5,062 nt of DNA from Bacillota bacterium. Its GTDB lineage: Bacteria > Bacillota > Dehalobacteriia > UBA4068. Location: positions 1-5,062 of the forward strand of contig WRKD01000069.1 in assembly GCA_009778255.1 (NCBI GenBank). Reading direction: 5' to 3'. Shown here in pieces: positions 1-4,122 of the stretch; position 1 is the first letter of the stretch, and each line of letters starts with the position of its first letter. The notes under the pieces were generated by a model. The model was not told the DNA's origin, made no database searches, and saw only the letters and a list, made by a program, of their open reading frames with translations. Both the position numbers and the translations under genes were made by a program.

Positions 1-150
1 GGCGCATGCTTGCGCTATTTCGCTTAAAGAAAAATCTTCTTCATAAAAAAGGTTTATGGCTTGGCGCTGCTTTTGCGTAAGCAGAGCGCCATAAAAGTCG
101 TATAAAAACGCTACCCCAATAATTTTTGAAAGTTGCAGTTGTTCCGACAA
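1..150 (-). CDS. ylxM: YlxM-like (UPF0122) putative helix-turn-helix protein, N-terminal 50 residues only
   Basis: The minus strand encodes an open frame whose N-terminal part reads FLYDFYGALLTQKQRQAI and then FYEEDFSLSEIAQACA. This is the characteristic opening of the YlxM/UPF0122 family: LYDFYG, a LLTxKQR segment, then an acidic turn leading into a sigma-region-4-like helix-turn-helix. Family members are about 110 residues, so roughly half is beyond the left edge. In Firmicutes the gene usually sits next to ffh and is linked to the signal recognition particle; ffh would be expected further left, but it is not in this window. The chosen start is TTG at 150-148, preceded by AAAGGCGG (166-159) at a normal distance and lying about 18 nt after the predicted transcription start. 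The frame stays open further upstream, with TTG at 171, GTG at 159 and ATG at 273. Those starts lack a usable Shine-Dalgarno or lie at or before the promoter. The family call is firm; the exact start is moderate. Confidence 0.85.
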   Translation of the reverse strand, partial: MSEQLQLSKIIGVAFLYDFYGALLTQKQRQAINLFYEEDFSLSEIAQACA

Positions 151-174
151 TCTTTGCACCGCCTTTGCCAATAT

Positions 175-203
175 ATAATACTCCGATCTCAGAGCATTGT
201 CAA
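175..203 (-). promoter_or_regulatory. Sigma-A-type promoter for the ylxM-like gene
   Basis: On the minus strand a perfect -35 box TTGACA (203-198) is followed by a 17-nt spacer and a -10 box TATTAT (180-175). Transcription would begin near 168, leaving a leader of about 18 nt that holds the AAAGGCGG ribosome binding site and the TTG start at 150. The -35 hexamer lies inside the left arm of the palindrome at 191-226, so a protein binding that palindrome would compete with RNA polymerase. This is a motif-based prediction. Confidence 0.72.
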
Positions 204-240
204 GTATTTTTACTTGACAATGCTCTCCTTCCAAGATCGG
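183..240. repeat. Large two-part palindrome in the divergent control region
   Basis: An inner perfect inverted repeat has 16-bp arms, AGAGCATTGTCAAGTA (191-206) and its complement (211-226), separated by TTTT. An outer pair, CCGATCT (183-189) and AGATCGG (234-240), extends the symmetry with 1 and 7 unpaired bases between the two stems. Each inner arm carries an outward-facing TTGACA. Only the minus-strand copy (203-198) has a -10 box 17 nt away; the plus-strand copy at 214-219 has none. No T-run follows on either strand, so it is not a typical intrinsic terminator. It also lies upstream of both predicted transcription starts, so it probably acts as DNA, for example as an operator or cruciform, or it is a small inserted repeat unit. 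Confidence 0.85.
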
Positions 241-244
241 CCTA

Positions 245-273
245 TTGCAATTTATATGCCAAAGTGATATCAT
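245..273 (+). promoter_or_regulatory. Extended -10 promoter for thiN and probably the carboxypeptidase gene
   Basis: TTGCAA (245-250), a 17-nt spacer and TATCAT (268-273) form a sigma-A-type promoter. A TGA directly before the -10 (265-267) fits the extended -10 pattern TGN. The predicted start of transcription is near 280, giving a leader of about 38 nt before the ATG at 318. The leader is too short for a TPP riboswitch and shows no such motif. It diverges from the ylxM promoter, with the palindrome 183-240 between the two. Confidence 0.6.
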
Positions 274-317
274 TATAAGTGAGCAAAACGGGTTGCCAAG
301 CAAAATCAGGAGTATAT

Positions 318-983
318 ATGAAGAACTCTTTATGCCTTATTATGCTGGGCGGTCATGCGCCGGGGCTTTTTGCCGAACGGGAGTTGTTTTCTTTGCTTGA
401 AGAGCATCCCTATGTGGTAGCGGCAGATAAAGGAGCGGAGCATCTTTTGCAATTGGGCTTAACGCCGCAGCTGGTTATCGGAGACGGCGATTCCCTTTCC
501 AAAAGCGCGCGGGCGGCTTGCAAAAAAAGCGGCGCTGAATTTATAAACTTGCCGCGGGAAAAAGACCAGACAGACGCCGAAGCGGCTGTATGCGCCGTTT
601 TTGCCGCCGGTTATAATCATTTAGCAGTATTCGGTGCTTTTGGCGGGCGCATAGATCATATGCTGGGCAATGTATTACTGCCCCTATCCTATAAAGATAA
701 ATGGGAAAGCTGCATTTTTTACGGAGAAGGCTGCACGGCTTTTTATTGTTTTGGTCATTGTTCGCTTAAAGGGCAACCGGGAGATACAGTAAGCCTGCTG
801 CCGCTTTCCGCTACTATAAAAAATATCACCTTGCAAGGTTTTAAATATGCTCTTTATAATCACGATCTGGAGCTTGGTTCCAGCCTGTGCTTAAGCAATG
901 AGCTTACTGAAGAAGTCGGGCGCATAACCTTCGATAATGGTATTATGTTAATAATCCATTATTTCGACCTCACAACTTGGTAG
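318..983 (+). CDS. thiN: Thiamine pyrophosphokinase
   Basis: This 221-residue cytoplasmic enzyme transfers pyrophosphate from ATP to thiamine, giving thiamine diphosphate. The length matches the family. Family motifs appear in order: AADKGAEHLLQLGLTP (35-50), the acidic metal-binding segment GDGDS (55-59), KDQTD (82-86) and GGRIDH (109-114) in the catalytic domain. They are followed by the C-terminal thiamine-binding beta domain with ITLQGFKYALYN (170-181) and the SNE motif (193-195). GDGDS replaces the more usual GDFDS; both aspartates are kept, so activity is not obviously lost. The start is ATG 318, which has AGGAG at 308-312 five bases upstream. An in-frame GTG at 279 would add 13 residues, but it coincides with the predicted transcription start and has no ribosome binding site. 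The carboxypeptidase gene follows after 60 bp on the same strand, with no terminator in between, so co-transcription is likely although the functions are unrelated. Confidence 0.93.
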   Translation: MKNSLCLIMLGGHAPGLFAERELFSLLEEHPYVVAADKGAEHLLQLGLTPQLVIGDGDSLSKSARAACKKSGAEFINLPREKDQTDAEAAVCAVFAAGYNHLAVFGAFGGRIDHMLGNVLLPLSYKDKWESCIFYGEGCTAFYCFGHCSLKGQPGDTVSLLPLSATIKNITLQGFKYALYNHDLELGSSLCLSNELTEEVGRITFDNGIMLIIHYFDLTTW

Positions 984-1043
984 CTTACAACAAAATGGAT
1001 GAATAGCATTGTGATTATACTGCAGATATTCAAGGAGAGTTTT

Positions 1044-2630
1044 ATGCAAAAAAACTTCTTAGCTTTATTGGTTACGGCTTTTATCTTAACAGGTATTGTA
1101 CTGCCAATCCGGGCTATCGAATCGGACGCTATCACAAATTTAACAAATACTGCCACTGCCGCTCATTTTCAACAAAACTCTCACAAAGAACTTCGCCATC
1201 TGGCGCCCACTACAAATACCATGCTGTATGAACCGCCTTATTCTTATATGCTGCTTTCTGATACAAAACAAATATACTTGCCGGATGCATTATTATTGGT
1301 TAGCCCGCTTAACCCTTTAGCGCCGGAATATATACCAAAGGAATTGACCGCCGTTAGTGGATTCGTGCGCGCCAATGGCGGAGTGATGCTGAGAAAAGAC
1401 GCGGCGCATGCTTTAAACAGTATGATCGACGCTTTAAAATCTTCCGGTATAAAAGACATTTTTGTCAACTCCGGATACCGCAATTTCGAAAGGCAAAGTG
1501 AATTATATAAGGCAAAGGTTAATTATTATCGTAATTTGGGTGCAGAAAATATAGAGCAGGCACAAGCTCAAGCTGCCCGTTGGGTATTGCCACCCGGGGA
1601 AAGCGAACATCAGACAGGTTTAGCGCTTGATTTTTCTACAGATAGTCAAAACCGTGATTTAACAGAAGCTTTTGCAAAAACTGCTGCCGGAAAATGGTTA
1701 GAGGAACATTGTGTGGAATATGGCTTTATTGTGCGTTATACGGCGGAAAAAGAATCTTGGACCAAAGTAGCTTCGGAGCCTTGGCATTTTCGTTATGTGG
1801 GAACAGATCATGCTTATTATATGCAGCAGCATGATTTATGTTTAGAAGAATATCATGCTTTGCTGCGTGAGAAAACCCGCTTGCTTTTTGAAAATGCTGC
1901 GGGTGAAGAAAGGGCTGTGTATTATAATGCGGGCGATTCTTTAGTGAATTTACCGGGTATACAGCTGGCTATTTCACTGGCGCGCTATGGCAGCGAAGAT
2001 AGTATTATCACTAAAGAGCCTCTGCCACAGTCGCTTTTTGATACAGTGGGCCATTGGGCGGAGCCATATATTATGCGCTTGCGCTGGATGGAAGTTGTAA
2101 GTGGCTATCCGAACGGCGGTTTTAACCCAAATAATGGCGTAAGCCGCGCTGAATTCATCACCGCGTTTTCTCGTTTGCCCATATCATTATTTACCGCTGC
2201 TTCTTCGCAAAAAGCCAGCTCTGAAACATTGTCAAGCGCGCTTACCCTTCCTTATGAAGATGTAAGCCCCGAAAAATACTATTATAAACCTCTGCTATTA
2301 TGCTACAATGCTTCATTACTACAGGTGCTGGATAATAAGGGTACAAAAGCGGTGTTGTTTGAAGCAAATCGGCCGCTTCTGCGTTTCGAAGCTGCACTTA
2401 TATTGGCACAGGTTTTTCAAGATAATAGTTTTCTTGCACCAGATACACCCAGCTATAGAGATGTGCCGGCTACTCCTAAGCAGCTATACAACTCTGTGGA
2501 ACTTTTGACCTCGCATGGCGTGCTTTCCGGCGGAGGGGACGGCTTATTTCATCCGGATCGTATTGTTAGCCGGGCAGAGATGTGTACCATGCTATGTTTT
2601 CTTTTAGATGCGTTGGTTACAGGAGAATAA
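1044..2630 (+). CDS. Secreted VanY-type D,D-carboxypeptidase with three C-terminal SLH repeats
   Basis: This 528-residue exported enzyme is predicted to remove the terminal D-Ala from peptidoglycan stem peptides. A signal peptide spans residues 1-24: Lys3, a hydrophobic core, then a likely cut after PIRA. A linker leads to a VanY/peptidase M15 domain at about 95-275. Seen motifs are SGYR (143-146), SEHQTGLALDF (187-197) and EPWHFRYVG (245-253). By family analogy the zinc ligands are His189, Asp196 and His248, with Glu245 as catalytic base, so the site looks intact. The C-terminal part has three SLH repeats: about 332-376 (ends SRAEFITAFSRL), 403-457 (divergent, with LRFEAALILAQVF) and 470-520 (ends SRAEMCTMLCFL). 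SLH repeats fix proteins non-covalently to secondary wall polymers or, in Negativicutes, to polyamine-modified peptidoglycan, so the enzyme probably stays on its substrate. The start is ATG 1044 with AAGGAG at 1032-1037; an in-frame ATG at 999 lacks a ribosome binding site and would put 15 residues before the signal peptide. No terminator follows the stop. Confidence 0.92.
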   Translation: MQKNFLALLVTAFILTGIVLPIRAIESDAITNLTNTATAAHFQQNSHKELRHLAPTTNTMLYEPPYSYMLLSDTKQIYLPDALLLVSPLNPLAPEYIPKELTAVSGFVRANGGVMLRKDAAHALNSMIDALKSSGIKDIFVNSGYRNFERQSELYKAKVNYYRNLGAENIEQAQAQAARWVLPPGESEHQTGLALDFSTDSQNRDLTEAFAKTAAGKWLEEHCVEYGFIVRYTAEKESWTKVASEPWHFRYVGTDHAYYMQQHDLCLEEYHALLREKTRLLFENAAGEERAVYYNAGDSLVNLPGIQLAISLARYGSEDSIITKEPLPQSLFDTVGHWAEPYIMRLRWMEVVSGYPNGGFNPNNGVSRAEFITAFSRLPISLFTAASSQKASSETLSSALTLPYEDVSPEKYYYKPLLLCYNASLLQVLDNKGTKAVLFEANRPLLRFEAALILAQVFQDNSFLAPDTPSYRDVPATPKQLYNSVELLTSHGVLSGGGDGLFHPDRIVSRAEMCTMLCFLLDALVTGE

Positions 2631-2683
2631 TAATTTATACATATATAACTAAAGCGGCTTTCAGCCGCAAGTGTTGAGTCGTG

Positions 2684-2861
2684 AGTTTTGACCTCCCAGG
2701 CTTTTGCCTGAGGTAAAGCCAAAATCTTTGATTTTGAACTTTACCTACGTGCAGTATCTGTGACTTTGCGAAGCAAAGGCCAGACAAATGCCTGAGGCAA
2801 AACCACTGGTATGCACGTAGCTATTGCTCGCGATGATACATCGCGGCACTAGCTCAGAGTC
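2684..2861. repeat. Hairpin-array insert splitting the left repeat copy
   Basis: This segment is absent from the right copy of the repeat. TTGAGTCGTG (2674-2683) precedes it and TTGAGTTGTG (2862-2871) directly follows it, a 9/10 direct near-duplication with period 188; deleting one period recreates the uninterrupted right-hand structure. Nearly all of it is small palindromes: ACCT-cc-CAGGC/GCCTG-AGGT (2691-2714); GGTAAAG and CAAAATC pairing with GATTTTG and CTTTACC (2712-2745); CTTTGC-gaa-GCAAAG (2764-2778); TGCC-tga-GGCA (2789-2799); and CGCGATG-ata-CATCGCG (2829-2845). A 9-bp arm CTACGTGCA (2745-2753) pairs with TGCACGTAG (2812-2820) and encloses two of these hairpins. A 15-bp direct near-repeat beginning GCCTGAGG occurs at 2706-2720 and 2790-2804. 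No protein is encoded. I do not recognise the family; a small non-autonomous element or a structured RNA are both possible. Confidence 0.75.
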
Positions 2862-2967
2862 TTGAGTTGTGGAAGCTTTCGCGTAGCGAAAACTGCTAAA
2901 ACAAAAACATGCAGCTTAACGGCTTAAACAACTTGTTTTTTTAAAAGCTGTTGGAGAATAAGTGACT

Positions 2968-2972
2968 AAGGA
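2968..2972 (+). promoter_or_regulatory. Ribosome binding site of the DUF1385 gene, inside the inverted repeat
   Basis: AAGGA lies 8 bases before the ATG at 2981 and decides that start over the ATG at 2972, which overlaps the site and has no good Shine-Dalgarno of its own. The same bases are part of the perfect 15-bp inner block (2959-2973) whose complement lies at 3952-3966, just after the gene's stop codon. This makes the site a candidate for masking by pairing of the mRNA ends. Confidence 0.75.
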
Positions 2973-2980
2973 TGGTGTTT

Positions 2981-3931
2981 ATGAGTAAAGTTTATTATGG
3001 CGGGCAGGCTGTTATGGAAGGCGTGATGATGCAGGGCCCGCATGGCAAAGCGATAGCTTGCCGTAAAGAAGACGGAGACATTGTTTATAGTATTAAAGAA
3101 TTACGTTTGCCTAAGGAGCGTTTTCCTATTTTAGGCTGGCCTGTTGTTCGCGGTTTTGTGTCCTTTTTTCTTTCCATGAAGAGCGGGGTGCAAGATTTAA
3201 CCTGGTCGGCTGCTCAAATAGGCGAAAGTGAGGAAGAATCTCTTTCTACCTGGGATATGGTTTTAGCGATGGGGCTGGCTTTGCTATTGACTTTAGTATT
3301 TTTTGTCGCCTTGCCTGTTTGGCTGGGAACATGGGCCCGCACCTATATTGGTGATTTTGGCCGTAGCTTGCTGGAAGGCCTGCTAAGGATTGCTCTGTTC
3401 TTGGGGTATGTGCTAGCCATTCGCCGCCTGCCGGATATTAAACGCCTCTTTGCCTATCATGGAGCAGAGCATAAGACCATTAATGCTTTAGAAGCGGGTG
3501 TGCAACTAAAGCCCGATATTGTGCGTGAATATTCTCGTATCCATTTGCGCTGCGGCACCAGTTTTATTTTAATGGTTGTTGTATTGATGATAGTGTTATT
3601 TACTTTTATAGGCCAAACGAAGGGCGCCTGGGGACGTATAGGTATTAAGTTGCTATTGATGCCCCTTGTGGCAGGCTTAAGTTACGAGCTTTTTCGATTG
3701 CCTCTACATTTTCCGCATAATAGATTTGTTAAACTGCTGGTAGCGCCAGGCTTAGCCATGCAGCATCTGACTACTGCCGAACCAGATGACGCCCAGTTAG
3801 CCGTAGCTATAGCTGCTTTAACACATGTACCGGGTTTTGAGTTTACAGATCAAATACCGCAAGAGGAAATTCCTGTGGTTTTGCAACAGGAAACAGATGA
3901 AGAGCAGGAGGCTTGTGAGCAAAGCTCATGA
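2981..3931 (+). CDS. DUF1385 family polytopic membrane protein (YqhQ-like)
   Basis: This 316-residue protein carries the hallmarks of the DUF1385 family, which includes, as I recall, Bacillus subtilis YqhQ. At the N-terminus is YYGGQAVMEGVMMQGP (5-20), followed by GWPVVRG (52-58), FAYHGAEHKTINALE (157-171) and LRCGTSF (189-195). Four hydrophobic segments at about 92-117, 130-148, 194-213 and 220-240 are likely membrane spans. The tail from about 290 is acidic and rich in Gln and Glu. The conserved His160, His164 and Cys191 could suggest a metal or redox site, but that is my inference; the biochemical role is not established to my knowledge. The start is ATG 2981, which puts the conserved YGGQAV motif six residues in and has AAGGA 8 bases upstream. 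The gene often precedes prfA/prmC in Firmicutes, as here. It is unusual in being enclosed by inverted copies of an intergenic repeat that abut it on both sides. Confidence 0.9.
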   Translation: MSKVYYGGQAVMEGVMMQGPHGKAIACRKEDGDIVYSIKELRLPKERFPILGWPVVRGFVSFFLSMKSGVQDLTWSAAQIGESEEESLSTWDMVLAMGLALLLTLVFFVALPVWLGTWARTYIGDFGRSLLEGLLRIALFLGYVLAIRRLPDIKRLFAYHGAEHKTINALEAGVQLKPDIVREYSRIHLRCGTSFILMVVVLMIVLFTFIGQTKGAWGRIGIKLLLMPLVAGLSYELFRLPLHFPHNRFVKLLVAPGLAMQHLTTAEPDDAQLAVAIAALTHVPGFEFTDQIPQEEIPVVLQQETDEEQEACEQSS

Positions 3932-3951
3932 ATAAATACCAAGAAAGGTTT

Positions 3952-4086
3952 ATCCTTAGTCACTTACCAAGCAACAACTTTTAAAAAACCAGTGTGCAAG
4001 CCGTCAAGCTGCGTGTTTTTGTTAAAACAGTTTTCGCAAAGCGAAAACTTCCACAACTCAACACTTGCGGCTGAAAGCCGCGTTAG
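3952..4086 (-). repeat. Right copy of the inverted intergenic repeat (uninterrupted, 135 bp)
   Basis: Read on the minus strand, this is the compact form of the element at 2649-2973. It contains the GCGGCT/AGCCGC hairpin with a 3-base loop (4067-4081), then TTGAGTTGTGGAAG (4061-4048). A strong 9-bp hairpin AGTTTTCGC-aaa-GCGAAAACT follows (4029-4049), and the element ends with the 15-bp block at 3966-3952. It starts 20 bp after the DUF1385 stop and ends 36 bp before prfA. The 4029-4049 hairpin has grown or kept three more base pairs than its left-hand counterpart (2877-2891), which argues that the stem, not just the sequence, is maintained. No T-run follows the hairpins on the plus strand, so they are not typical Rho-independent terminators. 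Confidence 0.88.
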
Positions 4087-4122
4087 GGGAGTTCTGGTTT
4101 GCCTATTCGAGGGGGGCAATAT

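Larger units (their letters stand above)
2649..2973 (+). repeat. Left copy of an inverted intergenic repeat flanking the DUF1385 gene (interrupted copy)
   Basis: This stretch matches the reverse complement of 3952-4086. Three blocks correspond. The outer block, 2654-2679, opens with the hairpin GCGGCT-TTC-AGCCGC and is identical over 26 bp to 4056-4081. A core from 2862 to 2973 matches 3952-4061 at about 82% by my hand alignment, starting with an identical 14-bp run (TTGAGTTGTGGAAG, 2862-2875). The core ends with an identical 15-bp run, TAAGTGACTAAGGAT (2959-2973). Between outer block and core about 188 bp are present here but absent from the right copy. The core contains the hairpin TTTCGC-GTA-GCGAAA (2877-2891). 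The inner 15-bp run supplies the ribosome binding site of the DUF1385 gene. The gap between genes (2631-2980) holds no convincing ORF, RNA gene or intrinsic terminator. Confidence 0.88.

Noticed and set aside
63..90. 10-bp bulged stem GGCGCTGCTT / AAGC..AGCGCC
   Set aside because: It lies within the conserved LLTQKQRQA coding segment of the ylxM-like gene and has no T-run, so coding constraint explains it adequately.
279..317. Upstream GTG start giving thiN 13 extra residues
   Set aside because: The GTG coincides with the predicted transcription start and lacks a ribosome binding site; ATG 318 has AGGAG five bases upstream and gives the normal family length.
1016..1021. TATACT as a -10 box for a separate carboxypeptidase promoter
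   Set aside because: No acceptable -35 hexamer lies 16-18 bases upstream and the extended TG is one base out of register.
999..1043. Earlier ATG for the carboxypeptidase gene
   Set aside because: It has no Shine-Dalgarno and would place 15 residues ahead of a good signal peptide, while ATG 1044 has AAGGAG at the right distance.
2613..2641. TTGGTT, 17 bases, TATACA as a promoter for the hairpin region and DUF1385 gene
   Set aside because: The spacing is ideal but the hexamers match consensus at only 3/6 and 4/6, and the DNA is AT-rich enough to give this by chance.
2654..2668. GCGGCT/AGCCGC hairpin as the terminator of the carboxypeptidase gene
   Set aside because: The stem is followed by AAGTGTTGAG rather than a T-run, and the same hairpin recurs as the outer end of the repeat at 4067-4081.
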